Assembly: GCA_035236585.1 (NCBI GenBank) | Contig: CP141135.1 | Span: forward strand, 8,714,001 to 8,778,000 | Length of the DNA: 64,000 bases | Reading direction: 5' to 3' | Source: Warburgia ugandensis | Lineage: Eukaryota > Streptophyta > Magnoliopsida > Canellales > Canellaceae | Shown here: positions 1-12,721 of the stretch, piece by piece | Layout: every line of letters begins with the position of its first letter | Position numbering within the stretch: position 1 is the first letter of the stretch | The notes under the pieces: model-generated | Database searches by the model: none | Told to the model about the DNA's origin: nothing | Seen by the model: the letters and a program-made list of their open reading frames with translations, nothing else | Position numbers and translations under genes: made by a program

Positions 1-994
1 AATAGAATGGAGGATCGCCTGGTGGGCTCGGAGCTCCATAGATATTGAGCAACAAGGACCAAGGGCTGAAGGTTGAACAGTGAGATGGTTTTCTCTAGTC
101 CCTTTACAACTTGGTTGGTATAGTAGCTTTGACACTTGAGCACCGTGGGGGCCTCCCAGTACTAGTGATAGGTGGACATGATAGATCATAGATGGTTGCA
201 GAGACGGAATCTGGGATAGAGGACTTGTGTTGAGCTCATTTGAGATTAAGCAAGCCAGTCTTCATCTTCCTACTTCCAAATCTTCAGCTTGTCTCTGGCT
301 CTTAGCTTTCATCTTTTAATAGGGTTTTAGGGTTTTTTTACAAACAAAGGGTCAGAACCTATCCTCTTTCTATCCAGCTATCCCACTATTTGTCTATTCC
401 AACTGGGATAGTCGAATCCACTAGTTTATAGATTTTATTTGGTGATATTGAATAAACTATAGAGTATAACTATATTGTTAAAACTAAAAATCTATTAAAT
501 TAACATATATAAATTGACTAATATGCATATAATTATAATATAATTTGATAAATATTTAAGAGTACTTTAGTACTATAAAGACTTATATTTTGAATTAGCT
601 AATCCATTGATAGTAGCCCCCATTTCATATTCATTTCAAAATAGTGGATATTAAAAGTTCAATTCAATATCCATCTACATATATGATTTTCTATTTTATA
701 TCCAATTAGGTAGGATCAATGCAGTTTGGATAGCTGATAACCTATTTCGATTGGCAGCCACTCAATAGAAATCTTAAGCAAATTTCCTTCTTATTTCCTT
801 TGAATGTTGAAATCTTGAGCATTTAAAAGGTTAAGATTGACTGATGCATGAAAATTTTGCTCATAACCTATATAAGACATGCGCAAAGATGATTGATTAG
901 GATGATCACTGTAGAGATGGACCCTATTGTTGTTTGATTTTTCTATTTTCTGACATCCTGCTAGACGTATTCCTCCAAATTTGGGGTCATGTAG
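1..994. other. Unassigned sequence before the first recognised exon
   Basis: No coding exon is recognised here. The N-terminal FAD-binding Rossmann exon expected for the monooxygenase that follows (GxGxxG motif) is not visible, so it lies left of the window or has been lost. The first 350 bases are less AT-rich than what follows; the rest is AT-rich and looks like intron or intergenic DNA. Confidence 0.5.
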
Positions 995-2619
995 GGGACA
1001 GCATGAAGTTCGGTGTGTGAGAAGGAAGCTGTTGCTTGAGACCATTATGAAGGAGCTACCTCCCGGTGCCATCAAGTACGGCTCCAAGGTGGTTTCAATT
1101 GAGCAAGTGGGGTACTTAAAGCTGGTCCATTTGGCCGATGGATCTATCCTCAAAACTAAGGTAATGCCCAAGGGTGAACTGGGCAACCAATATAATGAGT
1201 TTTAGGCCATTTTCATATTTGGTAACAAATGCAAAGTTTATTTACAACCAGTAGTCTCTAATTTCATTTCTTTGTCTACTCATTCAGGTCCTGATAGGGT
1301 GTGATGGAGTGAACTCGTCAGTGGCAAAATGGCTAGGTCTCCCAGTGCCAGCATTTACCCCACGCTGGGCAATAAGGGGGCTCACAGAGTATCAAAATGG
1401 TCATGGCTTCAATCCGGAATTCTTGCAGTACTTTGGAGATGGTTTTCGATCTGGTTTCTTGCCTATTGATGAGAGAACAATGTATTGGTTCTTTACTTAC
1501 TCTGCACCTTCCGAGAGTAAACTTCTCAACTTGAACCTTGCATTCTCCTTTTGGTCAACCATATATATATATATATATATATCTCGAGTCCCACAAGAGT
1601 CCATGCTCAAGAGGCCTTTTTCTCGTGTAAGGTGAAAGGATTTTTGTAAATCTAAGCTGTCCATCATGTTTGAAATGGAGTAGATATACTAGAGACCAAA
1701 TTTCATGCCCACCAGATGTTTTAGCCTACGTTTCTTTCCATTAACACACAAGACCATTCATTTTAACTAATTTTTAGGAATAGCCAAAACAACTGGTTAT
1801 GATCATCCAAGTGAATGTTGACGTCACTTAGGAAACCTATGGTTGGTGTTTCAAACATAATGAATGACTTAGATCTACAAAAGGAATTTCACCATACATG
1901 AAAATAGTCTTGGAATCCTTTCATGTCTCTTGAGTGTGGAATCTTACCAAGACTCGTATACCTGACTTTGATATTCTTGTACTAGATTCTAAATTTGAGT
2001 GTTTCATTCATATATAGACAAAGGCAAGGAAGAAAGCGCCACTCAGTTGAAGGAATATGTGTTAACCAAGCTTGGAAATGTACCTCAAGAAGTATTGAAT
2101 GTAGTAGAGAGAACTACATTGGATAGTGTATTTACCTCTCCATTGAGACTAAGGTGGCCATGGGACTTGTTATGTAGAGACATTTGCAAGGGAAATGTTT
2201 CGCTAGCTGGTGATGCACTTCATTCGATGACCCCGGACCATGCCCAAGGAGCATGTTCAGCATTAGAAGATGCTGTTGTACTAGCTCGGTGTCTTGGACA
2301 AGCCTTGCTGAATAAACCTAAAGGAGAAAAAGATGAAGAAGAAGAAGAAGAAGAAGAAGAAGAAGAAGAAGAAGAAGAAGAAGAAGAAGAAGAAGAAGAA
2401 GAAGAAGAATATGGTAGGATTAGAAAGGGATTGGAGAAATACATTATAGAGAGAAGATGGAGAAGCATTGAGCTCATCACTAGATCCTATTTTTTGGGTC
2501 TTATATTGCAATGTACTGGGAAAGTGATGAGCTACTTGAGAGATAGGTTGTCCATGGTAACGTCAAGGATGCTTTTGAATGGTGGTGACTTTGATTGTGG
2601 GGAACTTTATAGCGGCTGA
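995..2619 (+). CDS. FAD-dependent monooxygenase, MO1/CTF2A-like, 3' part
   Basis: Three exons are visible: 995-1160, 1288-1516 and 2018-2619 (TGA), joined by GT-AG introns with matching phases. They encode about 331 residues; family members are usually near 400, so the N-terminal FAD Rossmann exon is missing from the window. Family marks are HEVRCVRRK near the start, the DG motif IGCDGVNS in exon 2 and the GD motif GDALHSMTPD in exon 3, which together bind FAD and NADPH in class A flavoprotein hydroxylases. After GD the usual Gly-Gln-Gly-Gly reads AQGA, so two conserved glycines are changed. A run of 25 glutamates (2335-2409) sits before the C-terminal helix region, where relatives have a short acidic stretch. 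The substrate cannot be told from sequence. The gene may be functional if an upstream exon exists, or a decaying copy. Confidence 0.8.
2335..2409 (+). repeat. (GAA)25 coding microsatellite
   Basis: Twenty-five perfect GAA triplets lie in frame in the last exon of the flavin monooxygenase and encode an uninterrupted glutamate run. Purity implies recent expansion and likely length variation between individuals. Confidence 0.95.
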
Positions 2620-5224
2620 AGTTGATGATAAATACAAACTCGTACAACCAAATAAATGACGGGAACTGGATCTTTACCACTCAGATTTAGGCCTATCAAT
2701 GGATTTGGATTATTCGTAGACCCGATCTAAAACCCAAATTTATAAGTATTTGGTTATTGAATTGCTCTAATAGTTAATTTTCGAATGTGATTTTAGACAT
2801 AAAAAAAGAAAGGATTGTGTATGGTTTTGCACATTAGAAAGTATCGGTTATCCTCAAACTGAATATTAATTTCACATGAACTCACGTACCCTTTTATTTG
2901 AAATGATAAATTCATGTTATGTATATAAAAAACTAAAAGAGTAATTTTCTTCTTCTTTTTTCTTTGTGCATTGAATAGTGAGACATGAGACTCACAATGT
3001 TATTAATACCAAAAGGTTTTATTAATTTGGTGATAGTTTTTTAGAAACTAGAGTAAACATATGGATGTCGTGATGAAAGATATGTGAAAGTAGACTAAAG
3101 TATGTACCTGTGTACTTAATCATTAAGGAAGAGGAATGCTTCATTTGATACATCTTTTGGTTGACAATTTATATTTTATCTTTCTGTTAACTACATATAT
3201 CCTAAAACTAACCAAAGCCCAACCTCACTCAAATGGTTAGGCTTTGGATATTGAAGATAGGAATTGAAGTAATATCTAAACTGAGCCTGAATTCAATATG
3301 AAACCAAATTCTTAGGATATGATTATGTAGAATCTGACCAACTAGCAGCCCTACTCAGATGAATGCTTAGTGTGTAGTTATATTCTAAACGAGTGTGTGT
3401 TTTTGTGATTTTAACGAACCTACATTCAGAAGTACTATTGGGTTGATATGCCATTAAAAGAAAAAAGAATAAATTGTGATCATTTACACACCAATGTAGT
3501 AGATGAATGACTCTTTTTATGGATTGTGGAGGTATTCTTTTTTCTTTTGTTTTTTTTTTTGAAATGATTGTGGAGGTAGTCATCTACACAACCAATGTAT
3601 CTCTTTACTATATTTCATTATTTGAATTTAATTGTTAAATAGTTTTAGTTAGTATTATCAATAAAAAAGTTTCAACAATCTCCCATTTAACTAAATACAT
3701 TTACTTAGAAATCAATCCATGATAAATGTATTATAAAGTCTCGCAAGATTTATATTATAAGCATTACGCATACATGATAAGCATCTTTTGCTTTGAACCT
3801 TCATTTAGTGTAAGCATGTCAAATATTTATTAGATTTTATAGATCATAACTGAGGTGCTAAAATGGGCCCTTTTAAAAAATACTCTTTTGGTTTAAAACC
3901 CCAAAACTAGATTATGAAAAGAATGACAAGTGTTTGGCGTCTAAGTGATCTCTAAAACAATGTTGCATACACTTGGAAGATGCTTGCTAAGTTAGGAGAG
4001 ATTGAGTTAACTTTGTATACAAATTACTCACATACATTTCATCAAACACTTAAAACATGAGCATTAAAGACATTGAGAAATGATGCAAATGTGAATGCAA
4101 GTAGGATGAATACAATCCAAGCAATGAATAAAGAGAAAATATTGCAAGGACAAAAGGATATTTAGAAGTTCAACTAGCCAACTATGCACCTACTTCTACT
4201 CCTTCAAGGATGTTACCTCCTAAGTTTTGCCAATTCTCTTTAGCATTTTTTGCCACTAGTTGACACTATGTTTGCACACAAACAAGGAATAAAATACTTG
4301 CAACAAACTCTTCCTTTTACAATCCTTTAGAAACACCTTTTAAGAATAAAAGAGCCACACCACTCTTTTAAAAGAAGAAAATTTGAAAAGAAAACTCTAT
4401 CTCAAAATTTACAAATAAATTAGAAGATAGAGAAAGAGATAGATAGATTTTTTAACATAAAAGATTGAAAGTGCTCGCTATTGAATACTTAGATGATTGC
4501 TCGATGATTTTCTTGATTCTTCTCACTTGTTGTTCAATTTTATATTTGAAAATTCGAAGAAGTTTTAATTATAGACTTCAAGCAAATCAAACCATTGGAT
4601 TTAAGTTTTTAGTTGTTGAAGTTGAAAATAAATCTATTACTCTAGGCAAACTAACCATTAATGTTGATAGGCTATCTTCTAATAGTGACAAATTCTTGAT
4701 GGGTAACTACTTGTCCACACCTTGCGCTTGGCTCTCAATGCTTGATAGCTATGATTAATCTTGAATCTCCAAAGAAGGAAGTTGGCTAAAGTAATTTAGC
4801 AGCTAAATGATTTTATTTCTAGATCTTGCACCTACTTTATAAACTTTATTAGAGGATTTAATTTCTTCATAAATAGCTTAGCATGTTGAAATCATCCTTG
4901 AGAAATCGTTAAGAAGTCCACTTCCTGCACAGAGAAAGTTGGCCAATTATTCTTAGCACAAGAACCTTGCTTTCTAGAATTCTAGGCGGCTGGCTATGAC
5001 AAAGGGGATGTTGGGTATCTACATGATAATTGAAATCATGTTAATGGTTCACAACGTAGCGCGCTAGAAGTTTCCTAGTAGCTGCCTATCCAATCTTACC
5101 TTTCAACCTTCAAATGACTGTATCTTGGTCATATGATGTTGGATTTCAGTAATCTTTAGTGTATTGGACAAATATTCTAGTAATCTCCATATTCAACACT
5201 GGTAAACTCTAATTAGTATCATGT
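2620..5224. other. Intergenic AT-rich DNA
   Basis: This is the 3' flank of the monooxygenase followed by AT-rich sequence. I see no coding exon. The phrase CAACAATCTCCCATTTAAC near 3673 resembles stretches found in plant copia LTRs, but no LTR ends could be defined. Short open frames near 3323-3583 and 4465-4758 have no recognisable domain. Confidence 0.45.
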
Positions 5225-5255
5225 CATCATCATCATCATCAAGACCTTATCCCAA

Positions 5256-6944
5256 TTAAGGGTCGGCCACATGAATTTTATTCCTCCATTCCACTATATT
5301 AAATACCATGTCTTCATTTAGTCCCAAAGTTTTTAAATCTTTCTTCACCACTTCTATCCACGTTCTTTTGGGCCTTCCCCTTGCCCTTTTAAAACTTTCA
5401 ACTTGTATTGCCTCACTTCTTCTAACCGGTGCCGTTGTTGGTCTCCTTTGAACATGTCCAAACCATCTAAGTCTAGTCTCCTTCATCTTATTACCTACTG
5501 GTGCTATCCCTAAATTTTCTTGAATATTTTCATTTCAAATTCTATCTTTTCTTGTCTTACCACTCATCCATCTCAACATCCTCATTTCTGCGACGCTCAT
5601 CCTATGAGTATAATGTTCCTTAACTGCCCAACATTATGATCCATAGAGCATGGTCGACCTTATGGCCATCCTATAGAATTTTTCTTTTAGTTTGAGTGGC
5701 ACCCGTCGATTACACAAAACTCCAAATGCACATCTCCATTTGTTCCAACCTGTTTGAATTCTCTGGATAACCTCCCTCTCAATCTCTCCACTCTCATGAA
5801 TTATTGATCCTCAGTACCGAAAGTGGTCTTTGACGGAGACTTCTTCGTTATCAATCTTGACTGGTGTTCTACTCCTACTCTCCTTGCTAAAATTACATTC
5901 CATATATTCTTTCTTAGTTCGACTAATTTTAAATCCTTCAGATTCTATTGCTTCTCTTCATAATTCTAGCTTTATGTTCACACTCTCCCTTATCTCATCA
6001 AGTAAGATTATATCATCTGCAAATAATATGTGTCAGGGAATCTCCTTATGCAGATGTTTTGTTAACTCGTCCATAACCAATGTGAAAAGGTATAGACTCA
6101 ATGCCGATCCTTGGTGCAATCCTATAGTGACAGAAAAATCACCAGTCACACCACTAGTGGTCTTAACATTTGTTACTGCTCTCTCATACATATATTTAAT
6201 TATGTCTATATATCCTTGCGAAACTCCTTTACCACCCAACACTCTCCATATTAACTCTCTAGGGACTCTATCATAAGCTTTCTCTAAATCGATAAAGACC
6301 ATGTGGAGGTCTTTCCTCCTCTCCCTATATTTCTCTATTAATTGTCATATTAAGAAAATAACCTCCATAGTAGACCTCCCAGGCATGAAACCAAACTGAT
6401 TCTCCGATACACTTGTTTCATGACGCAGCCTCTTCTCAATCACTCTTTCAAAAAGTTTCATATTGTGGCTCATAAGTTTGATCCCTCTATAATTAGTACA
6501 GCTCTGTATGTCTCCTTTATTCTTATAAATTGGTACAATAGAGCTTTTCCTCCACTCATCATGCATTTTCTTTGATCTTATAATCTTGTTAAACAACTTA
6601 GTCAACCAAACTACCCCAATGTCTCCCATATGCTTCCAAACCTCTATTGGTATACCATCAGGCCCCATGGCCTTTCTTGATTTCATCTTTTTCAATGCCT
6701 CTTTTACTTTGGGTATTCTAATCCTACGTTCATACCTATAATATCCAATGTGATTTTGATTTAAAGTATTTTCAATCCCTATATTCTCAGGACCATTGTC
6801 ATTTAACAATTTTTGAAAGTATGTTTCCCACCTTTGTTTGATATCATCATCTTTGACTAATACCCTTTGAACATTGCTTCTAATACACCTAACACGATCT
6901 AAGTCCTTACCCTTCTGTTCTCTTACTTTTGCAAGTTTAAACAC
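5256..6944 (-). pseudogene. LINE copy A reverse transcriptase and C-terminal part
   Basis: RT blocks are readable in separate frames: 6345-6944 ([32 protein letters not shown]), 6033-6302 ([23 protein letters not shown]) and the C-terminal conserved block at 5256-5486 (RLRWFGHVQRRP, RGRPKRTWIEV). Frameshifts and stops separate them, and the FADD-box region near 5990-6030 is interrupted. It cannot make a full-length RT. Confidence 0.85.
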
Positions 6945-7139
6945 ATCTTTCTCACCTTCTCTTGTTCCTAGTCTTTTGTAGAGCTCATCATATGCTTTAA
7001 ATTTAGCCTCACTTACTATTCTCTTAGTAATGTTTTTAGCATTCTTATATTGCTCATAGTTTTCATTATTTCTAATCTTTTGTCATGCTTTAAAACGTAT
7101 CCATTTTTCTTTAATAACTTTTTGAACTGTTTCACTCCA

Positions 7140-8300
7140 TCACCATGTTTCCTTTGCTAATACCCTTTTACCTTTAGATACTCCTAAGACATCTTTTGCC
7201 ACTTTCTTAATGGACTCAGCCATATTAGTCCACATGGTATTTACTTCTGTTTCATAATTCCAATTTCCTTCTACCGTCAACTTATTTTTGAATGAGGTTA
7301 TTTTCTCTCCTTTTAAGTTCCACCACTTAGTTTTTGGATGTGTATTAAGTTCAGTTCTTTTACTCCATCTTTTGATATGAATATCCATAACCATTAACCT
7401 ATGTTGTGAGGTTAAACTCTCACCGGGTATCACCTTACAATCCTTACATATAGATCGTTCATTATTCCTAAGTAGAAAAAAGTTTATTTGGCTTTTATGA
7501 AGTCCACTTTTAAAGGTTATTAAGTGTTCATCCCTCTTCTTAAAGAGTGTATTTGCAATGGATAAGTTATATGATAAAGCAAAATTGAGGATATTCTCCT
7601 CCATCTCATTTCGTTCACCTATACCATATCCACCGTATATTCTATCATATCCTTCCTTATCTTTTCCTACATGGCCTTTTAAGTCTGCACCTATAAATAT
7701 CCGCTCAGTGTTGGGAATTTCTTGCATGACTCCCTCCATATCTTCCCAAAACTGTTTCTTGATTATCTCTTGTAACCCTACTTGTGGTGCGTATGCACTT
7801 ATAACATTTATAATCTGCTCTCCTAGAACAATTTTTATTATTATAATTCTATTGCTGATTCTTTTAACATCCACAACTTTATCCTTATCCACTATTATTC
7901 CTACGTCATTTCTGTCATTTTCCTTTCCTACATACCATAATTTATACCCATCTATTTCTCTTGCTTTAGCCCCTTTCCACTTGGTTTCTTGGATACAAGT
8001 AATGTTGACTCTTTTACGTTTCATCGCGTCTACTAACTCCAAACTCTTGCCAGTTAGTGTCCCTATATTCCATGTGGCGATACGAATCTTATGTTCTGGT
8101 GATACCCTATTTACTATTGCCTTTCTTGACCTCCATGGTATGAACCCATGTCCACTTTTCATTGCACTTGGGTTCTGATGCAGCGCGTTGCTTCCGAGGG
8201 GACACTTTAACAACCCTTGCCCATTTTTCACTACACCCGGGATGCGATATAGCGCGTCGCTTCTGGGAGAACGCCCTACCAGCCCTTGCCTATATTTCAC
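7140..8300 (-). pseudogene. LINE copy A endonuclease region
   Basis: An open frame of 386 codons begins with the last part of the 23-residue repeats (SDALYRIPGVVKNGQGLL and a diverged next unit) and then shows the exonuclease/endonuclease/phosphatase fold: RIATWNIGTL (catalytic Asn), CIQETKW (catalytic Glu), IGADLKGHVG, QINFFLLR and SQHRLMVMDI (terminal Ser-His). Two active-site positions are changed relative to sister copies: the Asn of D-L-N is Lys, and the Asp of Q-I-D-F is Asn. The frame ends at a TGA in KETW, where copy D keeps Trp codons. It is therefore probably catalytically dead although long and open. Confidence 0.85.
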
Positions 8301-8336
8301 CGCACCTGGGATCAGATGCAGCGCGTCTCTTCCGAG

Positions 8337-8673
8337 ATCATGTAATATCTTAAAATTGTTAAAATCTTTAACATAATTATGAGATACTTCTTAAATAAAT
8401 GAAACTCTTCAAGTAATAATATGTATCTTCTTTATATTCTTGAAAAGTCTCCAAATAATAGAGCTCAAAGTCTTCACCGAATAGCATGTGGCTCTTTGAC
8501 TAAATTGATTATTCAAAGATAATCACTTTAATCTTTTTTAAATCTTAAGAATTCTTAAGATTTCTTAATAATGGCTTGTGGCGATCATTTGAACATGTGC
8601 ACACTTAAAGTAAACATGTTAGATAACAATGAAACTTTTTTTATCATCAAAATAAAAAAATTTGACTTTTTTA

Positions 8674-8754
<81 letters not shown>

Positions 8755-9587
8755 AAGAAGTACATATAAAAAATAACATGAAAAGCAATTGAACTTCCTG
8801 TTAAATTGTGCTAGAACCCCCATAAACTTAATCATAATAACATAGGAAAGAGAGAGAGAGATAAAATTCAAGTAAGCAATTCATAGTCTCATTCAAATAA
8901 AATATACAATAAGCTTGATTGAGCAAACATAGATAGAATAATATGTTTTGTTTCGTTCATCCAACTAAGTATCATGATATCTAAAAACATAAACATTTAA
9001 GGAGAAACAATATCATGCAATGACATAAGCTTTCTAGGCTATATATCATAAATTTGTTTAATAAATATTTAAAAAATAGATATTATATGGTCAATTGAAC
9101 GTGGATAGAAGATAGCTATTTCCCCTAGAGAATGAAAATGTAAATATTTTGAGGAAAAGCATAAACATGCTTGAATGCTCAAATAAGCATGAATAATTGT
9201 CATAGAGTAAAGAAGTTCTATCCTACTTATAAATCTCTTAAAATAGCATTTAGGATGCACATGAGATGCAACTTGCAAGAACAAGAAACTAAAGAAAAAC
9301 TTCAAATAAGTAATTGAGTACTTAAAAATTTCTTCAAGGACACAAATTCCCAAAGATAATCATATTCAAAATACAAGCATCAAGATACATGTATCAAACC
9401 AATAAAGATAACATGGAAACTATTTTTTCAAAATTAAAGAGGAATTAACTTGCTAAGTAATAATAATAACAAATTTATAAAATAGATTCGTTTAAGCCAT
9501 GGCAACATTATTAAAGACAAGTTAAACAAAATGAGAACAAAAGCTCTCCATAGAAATGTGCATCAATCCTTTTTCAAATACACAAAA
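8337..9587. other. AT-rich flank with a (GA)n microsatellite
   Basis: No gene is recognised. The only distinctive feature is a (GA)n tract of about 72 bp at 8680-8751 with a small satellite run near 8850. Open frames crossing the tract are low-complexity artefacts. Confidence 0.5.
8680..8751. repeat. (GA)n microsatellite
   Basis: An uninterrupted GA dinucleotide run of about 36 units in noncoding DNA. Confidence 0.95.
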
Positions 9588-9668
9588 GGGTAGCCCCGGT
9601 GCACCAAGCTCCTGCGTATGTGGGATCCAGGGAAGGGGTAGACCACAAGGGTCAATTTGGTCTAAACA
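9588..9668 (-). mobile_element. Au-type SINE fragment (3' part)
   Basis: The sequence GTAGCCCCGGTGCACCAAGC followed by a GGATCCAGGGAAGGGG-like stretch matches the 3' half of the Au SINE copies at 23959 and 39493, in reverse orientation. It is cut short next to the LTR retrotransposon, with no tRNA-like head on the far side, so it was truncated before or during insertion of its neighbour. Confidence 0.6.
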
Positions 9669-9996
9669 CTCTTTGTTGAGTCCTTAATTTTGCCAAAATT
9701 AACGTTAGATTACTATTTTATTAGATCATTTAATAAGGTAATTTTGTGATTTTAAATCAATTTTAGCTATAATTAATCATCCAACCGTTAATTTGAAAAG
9801 TTAACAATCGGATGATTATTATAGCTAATTATTCACATAAAATAATTCTAATTTTATATTTTGTTTTTGCAGGTAAGCCAGAATACGTTGGACGGTTTAG
9901 ATCAACTTATTTTGATGGGTCCCATGCCACAAATTTGGGCATTGATGGCAAATCTGGCAATAATGGGCAAAGTTGACCAATGAGGGCAAATCTCCT

Positions 9997-10003
9997 TATA
10001 AAA
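9997..10003 (+). promoter_or_regulatory. LTR TATA box
   Basis: TATAAAA in the context CCTTATAAAAGGAAGG lies about 320 bp into the 5' LTR. The identical motif is at 16620-16626 in the 3' LTR. Transcription would start about 30 bp downstream, so the CT-rich stretch would form the RNA leader. Confidence 0.6.
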
Positions 10004-10709
10004 GGAAGGAGGGGTTAGATTTAGGGCACACACTTTTTTCACTCTTTCTCCTTGAGGAGAGAGGTGGAAGGACGCTTCCTCTCCACCTCTCTCTTCCTCT
10101 CTTCTTTTCCTCCCATTCTTCTTCTCCCTTTTCTCCTCTTCCCATTTTCGTTTTTCTTTCTTCTCCTTTTGAGAGAGAAGAGGTGGAAGGACTGTTCCTC
10201 TCCACCTCTCTCTTGCTCTCCATCTCTCACGCACTCACCCAGCAGAAGTCTCCTTCCTCTGCATCTGTCTCCCACGCTGCCCAACACCAACCAATATCCC
10301 CATCTCCATCGGTTTCCCGCCTGCTCTCCACCTCCAGTTCTGACCGCATCAACCCAGGAAGTTGGATTGCTTCTCCTAGACAAATCCGCACCACAACTCT
10401 CTCTCCCGGGTCGTCGCAGTCCCATCTTCACCGCACCTCTTCCCCAGTATCCTCTCCTTCCCTTTTCTCTCTCGTATCCCATCTCACTTCTCCTATTTTT
10501 ATTATCGCACCACATCTCTCTCACGGGCTCTCCTCCTCTTGTTCACTTTCTCCCTCTCGCCTAGCCCTCTCTTTTCCTCTCTTGGTTTCAAACAAGAAAC
10601 CGAGATCAGCTTTGTTCCCAACTCTCTCCCGTGTTCTATCCTCTCTCGCTCCCATCATTCTCTTTCTCTCATTTTGATCGACACATAACAAAGCACAATA
10701 CAAGCTCCA

Positions 10710-10824
<115 letters not shown>

Positions 10825-11013
10825 GCACTATTTCCCCTTGTCCTCTTCTCTTTTCTTCACCAAGCCAACTCACTTGAACCAACCGGCTTTCCCCAGCAAA
10901 GATTCCCATCTTCACCTAGGTTTTCTCCCGATTCCCTCCGTTCATCTTCATTTCTCCTCTTTCCCTTTTCCTCCTCTGCTTCATCCGGTCTTTCTCTGCA
11001 TCACCGGACATCC

Positions 11014-11046
11014 CGGGGAAGGAAACCCAAGTCGGGTTTCCTCCCG
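11014..11046 (+). promoter_or_regulatory. Conserved LTR stem-loop
   Basis: An imperfect 12-13 bp stem (GGGAAGGAAACCC against GGGTTTCCTCCC) closes a 5-base loop AAGTC. The same hairpin occurs at 17663-17695 in the 3' LTR and, with a changed loop, at 61284-61315 in the diverged solo LTR. It would lie in the transcribed leader. A role in RNA dimerisation or packaging is inference only. Confidence 0.5.
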
Positions 11047-11386
11047 TGATCCTCTTTCTCCTTCCCTCTTTTCCCTCCTTCTCCTTCTTCTTCTCCCTTC
11101 TCTCCCACCTTCTTCTCTACTTTTCCCCTTCACCAGTTTCTGGTTTTTTTGTTTAAAACTAGAAATCCAGTGAACTTCCAATCATGCCCTCTTCAGATCT
11201 GATTAATACCAATCCTGCCCTCATTTTAATACCATTTGTGTCCTTGTTTTAATTCCGTTTGGGTCCCTAGTTTAATTCCATCTATATCCCTGACTAATCT
11301 GGTTTTTACTTTATCCTTATTCTACCTATTCAGGGACAGTGTTGTCCAGGATTGTTATTTTGCTTCATTTTCTGTTTTTCTTTTAG

Positions 11387-11392
11387 AATAAA
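11387..11392 (+). terminator. LTR polyadenylation signal AATAAA
   Basis: AATAAA lies about 195 bp before the end of the 5' LTR, with a second ATAAAT-rich stretch just after. The counterpart in the 3' LTR is at 18014-18019. Confidence 0.45.
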
Positions 11393-11582
11393 TAAGTTTG
11401 TACATTCCAGCAATTAAATAAATATGAGATTTTCTTTTATCGTTAGTTTATTTATGTTATTTGTATTGTTATTAATTGAAATTTATGTAAACTCCACATT
11501 TAAGTCAAGTCCCTGTGGAAATCAACCTGGAGTTGCACTAGCTAGACTACAATAGCCGTGCACTTGCAGAAAACTCTCAACA

Positions 11583-12721
11583 AGTTTTTACGCCATATGG
11601 GGACCCGCACTGGTGTTTTCATAAATTTTAATTAAAATTCAAAAAAAATTAAAAAATCATAAATTTTCAAATTTTCAAAAATTTTAGGAGTTGCATTGTT
11701 TTAACATTTTAGGTGCATTTAAAAAAAAAATCTTCTTAGTGCATAAATTTAATTTCTCCTAATTTTTGGTACTTATTGATAATTTCTTATTTTGCAGAAA
11801 ATTGAAAAAGAAAGGAGAAATTCAAGGAGTTTAATTAGGATAATTGTAGTTTAATTTTGAGTGAATTGTAGTGAGGACTTCATGTAATTATTTTATTTTT
11901 ACAATTCATTTAAAAGGTTGTAATAATACAGGTCAAGGGTGGGCCATCGTAACTTGGAAGTGGAGGTGGAATGTAAATGGCCCCACCCTTGTATGAGAAG
12001 ACATTTTCCAGGACCCCACTGTGAGAAAGTCCTAAACTCCTTTAAAGTTCTAGTTTAGGTGGTGCATTATTAGATTAAAATTGCATTGGGTGTTAGTATA
12101 AAAGCATATAGAATACATTCGATATATGTTGCATTTTTAGGGTTTGCATTAGTTTGTTAAATTTTTCTTGCATTTTTAGGGCATGTTTAATTGCTTTAAG
12201 GTGATTAATTAGTAAGGGCACTTGACCCCACAAGATCAAGGGTAAATTTCATCACCACCTCTTGGCCCACTTAGGATAATCACCACAAGCACATATCCCA
12301 ACCTTCTAATTTAATTTAAAATTAATTAGAAGAGACCTATAGGGCCTACCACATGCTCATAGGGCCCTCTTGGAAGGAGGCGACCTATTGCCACCCTAAT
12401 GGCCCCCATTTAACCGACTACGCCGGTTTTCAACGACTAGCTCACAAAGACATTCGATGACTAAGACTACTTATGGCTAGCTGAGGAGGGTGTGAAGTGG
12501 TTAGTTAGGTAGGATTTAATTGGTAAGCAGTGGGGCAAGTCTGAAAAAGAGGAGGGGCTTTAGATTAGCCTAGTTTAAAAGCTTCTCCCCAGCACTATTC
12601 TAAGATAATCAAATTTCTGCTTGCTAGCCTTAGGGGTGTTTGAATTTTTGTGCCATATCATTAGCATTTAGGTTGCATTAGTTAGATAGTAAAAAAAAAC
12701 AAAAGAAAAAAAGAAGAAGAC
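11583..12721 (+). other. Internal leader with degenerate primer-binding site
   Basis: Directly after the 5' LTR comes AGTTTTTACGCCATATGGGG, which looks like a mutated form of the TTTTTGGCGCC...GGGGA primer-binding region of Athila-like elements. The rest of this 1.1 kb is untranslated leader before gag, with no open frame of note. The primer-site assignment is inference. Confidence 0.4.

Larger units (their letters stand above)
5225..8336 (-). mobile_element. RTE-clade LINE, copy A (5' truncated)
   Basis: This is a non-LTR retrotransposon in minus orientation: apurinic-type endonuclease, then reverse transcriptase, then a C-terminal basic segment, ending in a (GAT)n tail (CATCATCAT on the plus strand at 5225-5240). 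The short repeat tail and the single endonuclease-RT frame without a separate ORF1 fit the RTE clade. The 5' end stops inside the 69-bp repeats that precede the endonuclease. ATCATGT occurs at both edges (5218-5224 and 8337-8343) and is a possible short target duplication. Several stops and frameshifts break the RT part. It aligns by eye with copies B, C and D. Confidence 0.9.

Noticed and set aside
5220-5245. CAT/GAT trinucleotide runs (also at 22400, 45430, 49810, 50715) as independent microsatellites
   Set aside because: They are the 3' tails of the RTE LINE copies, always after GGATAAGGTCTTGATG or its degenerate forms.
7558-8178. 206-codon plus-strand open frame, with matching ones at 19608-20087 and 46863-47492
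   Set aside because: Antisense shadow of the LINE endonuclease; it recurs wherever the endonuclease is present.
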